From: an uncultured Ruminococcus sp.
Lineage (GTDB): Bacteria; Bacillota; Clostridia; Oscillospirales; Ruminococcaceae
Direction of reading: 5' to 3'
DNA: 7,391 bases
Assembly: GCA_945835085.1 (NCBI GenBank)
Contig: CAMAIG010000072.1
Span: 1 to 7,391, forward strand
Both the position numbers and the translations under genes were made by a program. Each line of letters begins with the position of its first letter. Within the stretch, counting starts at the first letter, position 1. Positions 1-6,541 of this stretch are shown in pieces. The notes below the pieces were generated by a model. That model did not search any database and was not told the DNA's origin. It saw only the letters and a list, made by a program, of their open reading frames with translations.

Positions 1-2
1 TT

Positions 3-44
3 TTCTCCAACGGAACACGCTATGATATAGATTTTCCCGGATAA
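3..44 (+). CDS. possible C-terminal end of an upstream gene (partial)
   Basis: The frame from base 3 reads FSNGTRYDIDFPG and then stops with TAA at 42-44. This short peptide reads like an ordinary protein C-terminus, and the other two plus-strand frames stop sooner (bases 28-30 and 23-25). Nothing can be said about function: the gene begins outside the window and the fragment carries no diagnostic motif. If real, it ends 42 bases before the HD-GYP gene. No promoter or terminator is visible in that gap, so the two may be co-transcribed. With so few codons, chance is a serious alternative. Confidence 0.3.
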   Translation, partial: FSNGTRYDIDFPG

Positions 45-86
45 TGACAGAGAGCTTTGCCGCTCCCCGAAAGGCAGTGAAAATTT

Positions 87-1406
87 ATGATGATTTTACA
101 ATGGTCAAAAACTCAGATCATGGCTTTGCTGTTGCTTATATATGTAGGATTATTATACATCAAGGAAGGAAACAGGCTCAATAAGATAGCCCACAAATCA
201 GGCTGCAACTGGGTCTACAGTATGCTTTATATCGTGTCCGAGGTTGCGGTGCTGTTTGACGGGATAACGGCTGCAACGGTAAATCTTACCGACAAGGTAC
301 CGAGAGTGGTCAACCTTCTTCTCCATCTGGGAATGTTTTTATCCTATGAGATGTTTGTGGCAGTGCTGTTCTGGTACTGGATATACGTTACGGTGGGAAT
401 CCCCGAAAATAAGCTGACAAAGGCACTTTATCTACTCCCCAGCACCCTTGCCATGTGCCTTACGGTACTGTTTCTGCCGGGGCTTGAATTTATTGAGGGA
501 AATTTCACCTGCTATTCAATGGGGACATCGGTATATATATGCTTCGGCACCGTTGCGGTCTACATAATTTTAGCCGCAGCCATTATCATCACAAAGAAGG
601 ATTATATCCCCGAGTCCAACCGAAAGGGTCTTACCACCTCATACATTTTCATTATTCTGATACTTGCGATACAGATAATATTCCCCGAAGCCCTGGTGTC
701 CTGCTTTGCTGTAGTAATGTGTACGCTCAGCATCTATCTTAACATGGAAAATCCCTCTCTTCATGAGCTGGAGCATTATCATTACGAAATGGTCATGGGC
801 TTTGCCACCCTGGTCGAAAACAAGGACGACAACACAGGGGGACATATCAGGCGTTCATCTGCCTATGCAGAACTCATCGCAGAAAATCTCAGAAAAAATA
901 AAAAGTACCGCAATATGATAACCGAGGATTTCATGATAAACCTTAATCAGTCTGCTCCTATGCATGACATCGGCAAGATCGGCATACCCGACAATATCCT
1001 TCAGAAGCCCGGAAAGCTTACTGATGAAGAATACAGGAAAATGAAGGAGCATCCCTGCATAGGCGGCAGGATAATCAAGAACACCTTCGGTCATCTTTAC
1101 GACGGCGAATATGAAAACATGGCGTATCAGGTCGCAATGTATCACCATGAAAAGTGGAACGGAAAGGGCTATCCCGAAGGCAGAAGCGGAGAAAATATCC
1201 CTCTGTGTGCCCGTATCATGGCTGTGGCGGACGTTTTTGACGCAGTATCGGCAAAGCGCTGCTACAGGGACGCTCTTCCTCTGGAGGAGTGCTACAATAT
1301 CATAATGAAGGGACGGGGCGAGGATTTTGACCCCGACATCGTGGACGCATTTTTCATGGACAAGGAAAAGGTCGAGGAGATCTACTGCAGCGAAAACCAC
1401 ATATGA
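87..1406 (+). CDS. membrane-bound HD-GYP domain protein, predicted c-di-GMP phosphodiesterase
   Basis: A 439-residue protein. Roughly residues 10-220 hold six or seven hydrophobic segments (about 11-26, 43-64, 75-105, 112-131, 149-169, 185-220), like the 7TM sensory modules placed in front of clostridial signalling domains. Residues about 235-430 form an HD-GYP domain: GGH with His253, HDIGK with His293, Asp294 and Lys297, EHP with His322, HHEKWNGKGYPEG with His353 and His354 and GYP at 361-363, and VADVFDA with Asp382. These are the family's metal-binding and signature residues and all are present, so an active enzyme cleaving cyclic di-GMP at the inner membrane face is expected. The N-terminal ligand is unknown. 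An in-frame TGA at 78-80 rules out an earlier start; translation begins at ATG 87 or the adjacent ATG 90. The only ribosome-binding candidate, GAAAGG at 69-74, is 12 bases from ATG 87, so initiation may be weak. No promoter is seen in front. Confidence 0.93.
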   Translation: MMILQWSKTQIMALLLLIYVGLLYIKEGNRLNKIAHKSGCNWVYSMLYIVSEVAVLFDGITAATVNLTDKVPRVVNLLLHLGMFLSYEMFVAVLFWYWIYVTVGIPENKLTKALYLLPSTLAMCLTVLFLPGLEFIEGNFTCYSMGTSVYICFGTVAVYIILAAAIIITKKDYIPESNRKGLTTSYIFIILILAIQIIFPEALVSCFAVVMCTLSIYLNMENPSLHELEHYHYEMVMGFATLVENKDDNTGGHIRRSSAYAELIAENLRKNKKYRNMITEDFMINLNQSAPMHDIGKIGIPDNILQKPGKLTDEEYRKMKEHPCIGGRIIKNTFGHLYDGEYENMAYQVAMYHHEKWNGKGYPEGRSGENIPLCARIMAVADVFDAVSAKRCYRDALPLEECYNIIMKGRGEDFDPDIVDAFFMDKEKVEEIYCSENHI

Positions 1407-1437
1407 CAGAACGGGCTGATTCTTATATTTCATTTAT

Positions 1438-1480
1438 AAAACCATTTCCTGCAGCTTCAAACTGCCTGAAATGGTTTTTT
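1438..1480 (+). terminator. Rho-independent terminator after the HD-GYP gene
   Basis: AAAACCATTTC (1438-1448) pairs with GAAATGGTTTT (1468-1478). Inside it a second short stem, GCAG (1451-1454) with CTGC (1462-1465), closes a seven-base loop across a 2x2 internal loop. The 3' arm runs into six T residues (1475-1480). It ends four bases before the next promoter's -35 box, so it should insulate the mreB operon from upstream transcription. Confidence 0.85.
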
Positions 1481-1483
1481 CTA

Positions 1484-1512
1484 TTGACAATCTGCCCGTG
1501 CTTTATTATAAT
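1484..1512 (+). promoter_or_regulatory. consensus sigma-A-type promoter of the mreB-CBS-exonuclease operon
   Basis: The -35 box TTGACA (1484-1489) and -10 box TATAAT (1507-1512) both match the housekeeping consensus exactly and are separated by 17 bases. Transcription should start near 1518-1520, giving a leader of under 30 bases with no room for a riboswitch. A promoter this close to consensus suggests strong, largely constitutive expression. Confidence 0.88.
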
Positions 1513-1546
1513 AATAGTAGTATGATTTGTTCGGGAAGGTTTTACT

Positions 1547-2560
1547 ATGGATATTGGAATTGATCTCGGCACTGCAAATATAATGATAACCATGGGCAGC
1601 AAGGGTGTTGTGTTCTATGAGCCGACGGTGGTTGCCTTTAATAAGAAAACCGAGGAGATAATCGCTGTTGGCACCAAAGCCTACAAAATGATAGGCAAGG
1701 CGCCCGACCATATTGCGGTAATAAGACCCCTGAGCGACGGGGTCATCTCCGACTATGACATGACGGAGAGCCTTATTAAGGAATGTATCCACAGGGTCAC
1801 AGGCAGACAGATGCTCATGCCGAGGATAGTCATGTGCGTGCCCTCAATGATAACAGACGTTGAAAGCAGGGCTGTTATTGACGCTGCCCGTCAGGCAGGC
1901 GCTCAGAAGGTCTATCTTATCGAGGAGCCTGTTGCGGCGCTGCTGGGAGCGGGTGCGGATATTTCGGAGGCAAAGGGCAGAATGGTTGTGGACATTGGCG
2001 GAGGTACGACCGATATCGCAGTTATCTCCATGAACGGCATTGTTGCAAAAAGCTCCGTGAAGCTTGCAGGAAACAAGATCGATGCTGCCGTTATCAAATA
2101 TGTTCAGAACAAATACCGTGTGCTTATCGGCGAACGCACTGCCGAAAACGCAAAGATCACCCTTGCAAATGTATTTGACCCCAACGGCAGCCGTGAAATG
2201 GCAGTTAAGGGCAGAAATCTTGTTACGGGGCTTCCCGCAAAGGTCACACTTACCGATTACGATATGTACAAGGCGATAATCGACATTGCCAATGAGCTAA
2301 CCGATGCAGTAAAGAATATCCTTGAGCAGACTCCCCCCGAGCTTGCGGGAGATATTCATTCCACTGGCATTGTGCTTACGGGAGGCGGAGCGCTCATAGG
2401 CGGTCTGGACAAGCTTATTGAGCGGGAAACGAAGATACGCACATTTGCTGCGGAGGATCCCATAAGATGCGTGGCAAGGGGCACAGGCATTGCCTTCAGC
2501 CATCTTGATACCCTTCTTGACGGATTTGAACGCATATCGCTGTACGGCTACAGCGACTGA
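1547..2560 (+). CDS. MreB/Mbl-family actin homologue, rod-shape determination
   Basis: A 337-residue bacterial actin that would polymerise on the membrane and guide cell-wall synthesis. All ATPase motifs are visible: phosphate-1 GIDLGTAN (residues 4-11), IEEPVAALLGAG with the catalytic-region Glu-Glu-Pro at 126-128, phosphate-2 VVDIGGGTTD (147-156), and the adenosine motif TGGGAL (278-283). The Mbl/MreB signatures LIGERT, TGLP, LEQTPPEL and AEDPIRCVARGTG are also present. The start at 1547 has a good ribosome binding site, GGGAAGG (1533-1539), seven bases upstream. The protein opens directly with MDIGIDLG, so it lacks the few residues or amphipathic helix that precede this motif in many homologues, and it carries a short extra C-terminal tail after residue 317. 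No mreC or mreD follows, which fits an Mbl/MreBH-like paralogue rather than the gene of a classical mreBCD cluster. I cannot assign the exact paralogue, so no symbol is given. Confidence 0.93.
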   Translation: MDIGIDLGTANIMITMGSKGVVFYEPTVVAFNKKTEEIIAVGTKAYKMIGKAPDHIAVIRPLSDGVISDYDMTESLIKECIHRVTGRQMLMPRIVMCVPSMITDVESRAVIDAARQAGAQKVYLIEEPVAALLGAGADISEAKGRMVVDIGGGTTDIAVISMNGIVAKSSVKLAGNKIDAAVIKYVQNKYRVLIGERTAENAKITLANVFDPNGSREMAVKGRNLVTGLPAKVTLTDYDMYKAIIDIANELTDAVKNILEQTPPELAGDIHSTGIVLTGGGALIGGLDKLIERETKIRTFAAEDPIRCVARGTGIAFSHLDTLLDGFERISLYGYSD

Positions 2561-2582
2561 TTTTCGCAAAGGAGATTTTTCT

Positions 2583-2984
2583 ATGAATACAGCAATGCTT
2601 CTTAAACCAAAGGGTCTTGTGTCATACATATACGGCGATCTCACGGCTGATGAAGGACTGAGAGAGTTCATTGCGGGAGGCTATACGGCTGTTCCCGTTA
2701 TCGACAGGGAGGGTATATATCTCGGAGTTGTGAGCGAAAGGGATTTTCTTTATCGTATGCTCGATTCTGGCAGCATGGAGGGGCTTACGGTATCCGACCT
2801 TGCAAATATGGCACGCTTTGAGGCAGTGACCATTGACGCTCCCGTTGATACCCTTTTCAGCAGGATAGTTGAGCAGAATTTCGTTCCCGTTGTTGACAGC
2901 AGAGGGATATTTTCCGGGATAGTTACCCGAAGAGATGTGCTTATGAGAATGGAATACAAGCTTTCTCACCGAGAGGATAAATAA
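2583..2984 (+). CDS. small protein consisting of two CBS domains
   Basis: A 133-residue soluble protein made almost entirely of a CBS pair. CBS1 spans about residues 10-60 (core YTAVPVIDREGIYLGVVSERD) and CBS2 about 75-125 (core FVPVVDSRGIFSGIVTRRD). Each ends in the Ser/Thr-x-x-Asp motif (SERD 51-54, TRRD 115-118) that contacts the ribose of bound adenine nucleotides in this superfamily. There is no enzymatic or DNA-binding domain, so it probably acts as a nucleotide-responsive regulator of a partner protein. Known stand-alone CBS pairs in Firmicutes bind c-di-AMP, AMP or ATP, and the ligand here is unknown. The frame is open back to 2490, inside mreB, but AAAGGAGA (2568-2575) lies seven bases before ATG 2583 and fixes the start there. 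It lies 22 bases after mreB and 3 bases before the exonuclease gene, so all three are likely co-transcribed. Confidence 0.9.
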   Translation: MNTAMLLKPKGLVSYIYGDLTADEGLREFIAGGYTAVPVIDREGIYLGVVSERDFLYRMLDSGSMEGLTVSDLANMARFEAVTIDAPVDTLFSRIVEQNFVPVVDSRGIFSGIVTRRDVLMRMEYKLSHREDK

Positions 2985-2987
2985 AAG

Positions 2988-3887
2988 TTGAACTACATTA
3001 TAATAGACATGGAATGGAATCAGCCGTCGTCAAAAGCCGATACTGTCACCGAGCCTGTTCCTCTTTACGGAGAGATAATCAGGATAGGTGCGGTGAAGCT
3101 TGACAGCGGGCTTGATGAAAAGGACAGATTTCACTGCTGCGTCCTTCCGAAATATTACAGGAGAATGAATTCCGCTGTGGGCAGAGTTACGGGGCTGAGA
3201 AGCGTTTCCATGACCTACGGGCAGCGTTTTCCCGATGCATACGACGCCTTTTTAAAATGGTGCGGAGAGGATTTTGCTGTGCTTTCATGGGGCAGCGAGG
3301 ACGACAAGATAATGAACGCAAACCTTGCAGTCCACGGAATTGACAGGGGCAGACTGCCGGAATTTTTTGACCTGCAGCAGATATTTGCCCATAAGATAGC
3401 CGGTAACGGCAGGCAGTACGGCATTGCGGCTGCTCTTGAATATTACGGTCTGCCCGCCGACCTCAAAGCCCACGACGCACTGAACGATGCGGTCTACGCC
3501 GCACGGATAGGCAGAAAAATGGGCTTTGACAAATATCTTGAGGGATATGAGGAAATGCTGAGGGCTGCCGAGGAAAAGAAAAAGGAAAAATATTTCTTCA
3601 CATATCACAGGATAGAAAGCGCCGAAGCCGCCATGAGCAGCAGAAGGATAACTCTCTGCCGCTGTCCATTGTGCAGACGTATAATGAAGCGTGGGGAATA
3701 CGCCCGTGTAAATGATACCCTTTATGTCACTAGGGCTTCCTGCGGCAGACATGGGGAATTTTTTGTAAGGCTAAGGCTTACTCTCTGCCCCGACAAGACC
3801 TATTCCGTTACAAGGACGATAAAAAGACCAAGCCCCGAATATATCGAATTATACGAAAAAAGCTTGGAAAAATTAATAAAAATGTAA
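2988..3887 (+). CDS. DEDDh 3'-5' exonuclease with C-terminal zinc-finger-like domain (KapD / DnaQ-type)
   Basis: A 299-residue protein. Residues 1-175 are a DnaQ-like exonuclease fold: ExoI Asp7-x-Glu9 (IIDMEWNQ), ExoII SWGSEDDKIM with Asp105 or Asp106, and ExoIII HDALND with His162 and Asp167. The DEDDh catalytic set is complete, so metal-dependent 3'-5' removal of nucleotides from RNA or DNA is expected. A charged helix (about 178-205) leads to a C-terminal module with Cys226-x-x-Cys229 and Cys252-x-x-His255, a plausible zinc site; Cys224 lies nearby. The first part resembles the KapD-type nucleases described as inhibitors of the KinA sporulation pathway, but the substrate is unknown. The start is TTG at 2988, three bases after the CBS stop, with GAGAGG (2971-2976) upstream. 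TTG is preferred because it puts the IIDME motif at the very N-terminus as is usual in this group. The rare start and close spacing suggest translation coupled to the CBS gene. Confidence 0.9.
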   Translation: MNYIIIDMEWNQPSSKADTVTEPVPLYGEIIRIGAVKLDSGLDEKDRFHCCVLPKYYRRMNSAVGRVTGLRSVSMTYGQRFPDAYDAFLKWCGEDFAVLSWGSEDDKIMNANLAVHGIDRGRLPEFFDLQQIFAHKIAGNGRQYGIAAALEYYGLPADLKAHDALNDAVYAARIGRKMGFDKYLEGYEEMLRAAEEKKKEKYFFTYHRIESAEAAMSSRRITLCRCPLCRRIMKRGEYARVNDTLYVTRASCGRHGEFFVRLRLTLCPDKTYSVTRTIKRPSPEYIELYEKSLEKLIKM

Positions 3888-3917
3888 ATTTTCAAAAAGA
3901 AATTCTTAAAAAACATC

Positions 3918-3946
3918 TTGAAATATTATGGAATATGTGTTATAAT
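3918..3946 (+). promoter_or_regulatory. sigma-A-type promoter of the GGDEF-EAL gene, extended -10
   Basis: TTGAAA (3918-3923) and TATAAT (3941-3946) are separated by 17 bases, and TGT (3938-3940) immediately before the -10 box makes an extended -10 element. Transcription would start near 3953, leaving a leader of about 50 bases. A second TATAAT lies at 3969-3974 but has no convincing -35 box at the right distance. No T-tract hairpin is seen between the exonuclease stop (3887) and this promoter, so read-through from the upstream operon is also possible. Confidence 0.75.
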
Positions 3947-4002
3947 ATGAAAAGTGGGTATTTTTTACTATAATATCATATACTCTCAGAAACGGGGTCG
4001 CT

Positions 4003-6504
4003 ATGTTAGAAAAGATCGGTTCTGCTTTCAAAAAAAGCTTTATAAAGCGTATTATGGCGCTGATATTTGTTTTTAACATTATTTTCATCATTCTCTTTAT
4101 CTGCATGACTTTCTTCACTACTAAGAATAATATCGAAACCATAGTCAACGGAAATGTCCTGAGCGCTGCGTCTTCGGCAGGAGGTGCTTCGGAGGACTAT
4201 TTTTCGGCTGCTTCCGTTTCGGTGAAGATGATGCAGGATAATCCTGATGTATTCGCTTTCGTATGCGGAAATTCCGGCAATGATGAGGCTGTGTCGGCGG
4301 CTCTGAAAAATATTATGGCAGGCAGCGGTGCAGAGGGTCTGTGGTGCATATGTGACGATTCGGGCAAGCTGGTAACACCTGAGGGCGTTAAAGATGTTCC
4401 CGTGGGATTTGTCTATGACTGGTATGAAAGCTGCGAAAATTCTTCCGCTTCTGCCTTGAGATCATGCTTTATCTCCGACAGGAATGCAAGTCCTCTCGGA
4501 AACGAGAGCGGCATAATTATCGCTGCTCCCATTGAAAAGGACGGTATTTTTGCAGGCTGCGTGGGTGCGGAATTTTCTGCTCAGACCCTTATGGAGCTTA
4601 TAAATAAGAGAATATATTCAAGCGGCGTTCATGCAGTTGCAATTGATCCAAACGGCGTTTCTGCCTGCTCGGAGGAAGAACGTGAGGATATTGATAAAAT
4701 AATCTCAGGCTCCGGAAAAACTCTTGCTCAGCTCATTGAGATCGGGTCGGAGAGCAGTGCTGTGCAGCAGTTCTCCTCCGGAAAAACCACAAGCTTTATT
4801 TTCACCGTGCATATCAGCAACGGCTGGCAGATGGCTGTGATACTTGACGGTCACTATGCCGACGGTGATTTCAGCAAGCTTTATCTCCAGCAGATAATCG
4901 TTCTTGCGTGTCTTTTTGTGCTGGAGCTTATTGCGACGCTCAATGTTATCCGCCACGAGGCGAAGGATATCCCCGAGATATCAAGCTCTATTGCGGAGAT
5001 AGCTGCGGGCAACTATAATTTCAGGATAAATTCCTCCTCGGAAAACGAGATCGGACTTATCGCAAAATCCGTGGATAACCTTGCAGGGGTGCTCCAGGAT
5101 AAGATTGCGGTAATTGATGATTATACAAATCTTGACCCCACCACAGGGCTTCAGAACAGATATAAGCTCTATGAATACATCGAGGACCTTATGATAAGCC
5201 GTGACGAGTCACGTCCTAAGTTTGCTCTGCTGTTCATTGATATCGACAATTTCAAGTGGATAACGGAAACTCTGGGACACAGGCTGGGCGACGATTTTCT
5301 CAGGACCTTCGGTCAGCGGCTTAAAAATGCAGTTCCGAGAGTGTTCAGATTCAGTGGTGACGAGTTCGTAATACTTACGGATCTTAAGGACGATTACGGT
5401 GTTATCGACAGGCTCATTCTTGAGATAAGAAATGAATTTGCCGAGCCTATCGAGATACTCAATGATAAGATATATGTTCAGTTCTCTGTGGGCGTTTCCA
5501 TATATCCCGATGATGATACCAACCCCGATATGCTCCTGCGTGATGCGGATATTGCCATGAACCGTGCCAAGGAAAAGGGCAAGAGCAGAACTGCTTTCTA
5601 CAATGCTGCCTTCCATCAGAACGTTCTCAGCAAGACCACCATTGCTCAGAAGCTCAATAAGGCTCTTGAAAATAACGAGATGTTCCTGAATTTCCAGCCT
5701 ATCATCTCTGTTCAGAACGGTGATATACACGGCTTTGAGGTGCTTATCCGCTGGGAGTCCGAGGAGCTGGGCTATGTCCCGCCCTTCACCTTCATTCAGA
5801 TCGCCGAGGAAACGGGTGCCATCGTTGAGATCGGCACATGGATATTTGAAACCGCCTGCCGCTACTTAAAGCGCATGAACGAATACAACAAGGACATTAT
5901 AATGTCCATCAACGTTTCCGCCGTTCAGCTGAAGAAAAAGGATTTCCTTGAAAAGATCTCCCGCACCATAAACGTATTCGGGCTTAACCCCGCAAACATT
6001 CAGATCGAGATAACGGAAACCTGCCTTGTTGACTTCATGGAGGGAAAACGTGACCTTCTCCAGCAGATCGCAGATATGGGAATTGCCCTTGCACTTGACG
6101 ATTTCGGAACGGGCTACTCCTCCTTCGGATATCTCAAGGATATGCCTATCAAGACACTGAAGGTGGACAAATCCTTCGTTGACGAGATTTGCAGCAAGAA
6201 CAAGGATCTCCAGATAACAGGCTCTATCATTGACATGGTAAAAAATCTCGGTATAAAGACCGTTGTTGAGGGCGTTGAAAGCATTGAGCAGTACAATATC
6301 CTCAGCGAGATGAAGTGCGACTATATCCAGGGCTTCCTCATGAGCAAGCCGCTTAATGCCAATGACGCAATGGAATTCGTTATGCGTTATGATGAGCTGC
6401 ATAAGCCCAGCAAGCACACTCTCCAGGAAAATTCAAACAAGCTTGCCAACGAGCGCATGGAGCGTGAGCGCAGGCAGAGCGAAGAACAAAAACAGAACAT
6501 ATAA
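4003..6504 (+). CDS. membrane sensor protein with Cache-like region, HAMP, GGDEF and EAL domains
   Basis: An 833-residue c-di-GMP signalling protein. A transmembrane helix (about 17-39) and a second (about 298-314) enclose an extracytoplasmic region of some 250 residues that reads like a double Cache sensor; a HAMP linker follows (about 316-367). The GGDEF domain (about 375-535) has FIDIDNFKW (Asp metal ligands), GHRLGD (425-430) and SGDEF (451-455). It differs from active enzymes by Thr421 where the guanine-contacting Asn normally sits, by Ser in the signature, and by lack of the RxxD inhibitory site. The EAL domain (about 555-800) looks complete: EVL (579-581), Asn637, EITE (669-672), DDFGTGYSS from Asp699-Asp700, Lys720, Glu756 and Gln776. 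It probably hydrolyses c-di-GMP to pGpG under control of the sensor; residual cyclase activity is possible. The tail after 800 is highly charged. The ATG at 4003 has only a weak GGGG (3994-3997) ribosome binding site. Confidence 0.94.
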   Translation: MLEKIGSAFKKSFIKRIMALIFVFNIIFIILFICMTFFTTKNNIETIVNGNVLSAASSAGGASEDYFSAASVSVKMMQDNPDVFAFVCGNSGNDEAVSAALKNIMAGSGAEGLWCICDDSGKLVTPEGVKDVPVGFVYDWYESCENSSASALRSCFISDRNASPLGNESGIIIAAPIEKDGIFAGCVGAEFSAQTLMELINKRIYSSGVHAVAIDPNGVSACSEEEREDIDKIISGSGKTLAQLIEIGSESSAVQQFSSGKTTSFIFTVHISNGWQMAVILDGHYADGDFSKLYLQQIIVLACLFVLELIATLNVIRHEAKDIPEISSSIAEIAAGNYNFRINSSSENEIGLIAKSVDNLAGVLQDKIAVIDDYTNLDPTTGLQNRYKLYEYIEDLMISRDESRPKFALLFIDIDNFKWITETLGHRLGDDFLRTFGQRLKNAVPRVFRFSGDEFVILTDLKDDYGVIDRLILEIRNEFAEPIEILNDKIYVQFSVGVSIYPDDDTNPDMLLRDADIAMNRAKEKGKSRTAFYNAAFHQNVLSKTTIAQKLNKALENNEMFLNFQPIISVQNGDIHGFEVLIRWESEELGYVPPFTFIQIAEETGAIVEIGTWIFETACRYLKRMNEYNKDIIMSINVSAVQLKKKDFLEKISRTINVFGLNPANIQIEITETCLVDFMEGKRDLLQQIADMGIALALDDFGTGYSSFGYLKDMPIKTLKVDKSFVDEICSKNKDLQITGSIIDMVKNLGIKTVVEGVESIEQYNILSEMKCDYIQGFLMSKPLNANDAMEFVMRYDELHKPSKHTLQENSNKLANERMERERRQSEEQKQNI

Positions 6505-6510
6505 TAATTT

Positions 6511-6541
6511 CGGCATCATAAGGGTTTTCCTTATGATGCCG
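6511..6541. terminator. bidirectional hairpin between convergent GGDEF-EAL and spoIIR genes
   Basis: CGGCATCATAAGG (6511-6523) and CCTTATGATGCCG (6529-6541) form a perfect 13-bp stem around a five-base loop, GTTTT. It sits six bases after the GGDEF-EAL stop and directly abuts the spoIIR stop codon (6542-6544), so either transcript would end in it. Neither strand shows a proper T-tract after the stem, so it may be a weak terminator or an mRNA 3'-end stabilising structure. Confidence 0.7.

Noticed and set aside
44..184. A 46-codon plus-strand frame whose ATG overlaps the TAA of the upstream fragment
   Set aside because: It overlaps the HD-GYP N-terminal coding region in another frame and has no recognisable features; the HD-GYP frame is far better supported.
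855..1433. A 192-codon open frame on the minus strand opposite the HD-GYP domain
   Set aside because: It lies antisense to conserved catalytic motifs, has no ribosome binding site or recognisable domain, and is explained by the codon use of the real gene.
2490..2582. A longer version of the CBS gene starting inside mreB
   Set aside because: The extra 31 residues overlap mreB, have no CBS similarity, and a strong ribosome binding site at 2568-2575 points to ATG 2583.
3285..3752. A 155-codon minus-strand frame opposite the exonuclease
   Set aside because: It covers the ExoIII and Cys motifs in antisense and lacks a start signal.
3953..4002. A c-di-GMP riboswitch in the leader of the GGDEF-EAL gene
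   Set aside because: The predicted leader is only about 50 bases and AT-rich, too short for either known c-di-GMP aptamer class, and no aptamer core is visible.
5209..5730. A 173-codon minus-strand frame opposite the GGDEF domain
   Set aside because: It is the shadow of a strongly conserved coding region; the translation shows no family motif.
5866..6417. A 183-codon minus-strand frame opposite the EAL domain
   Set aside because: Same reason: antisense to invariant EAL motifs, with no initiation signal and no recognisable product.
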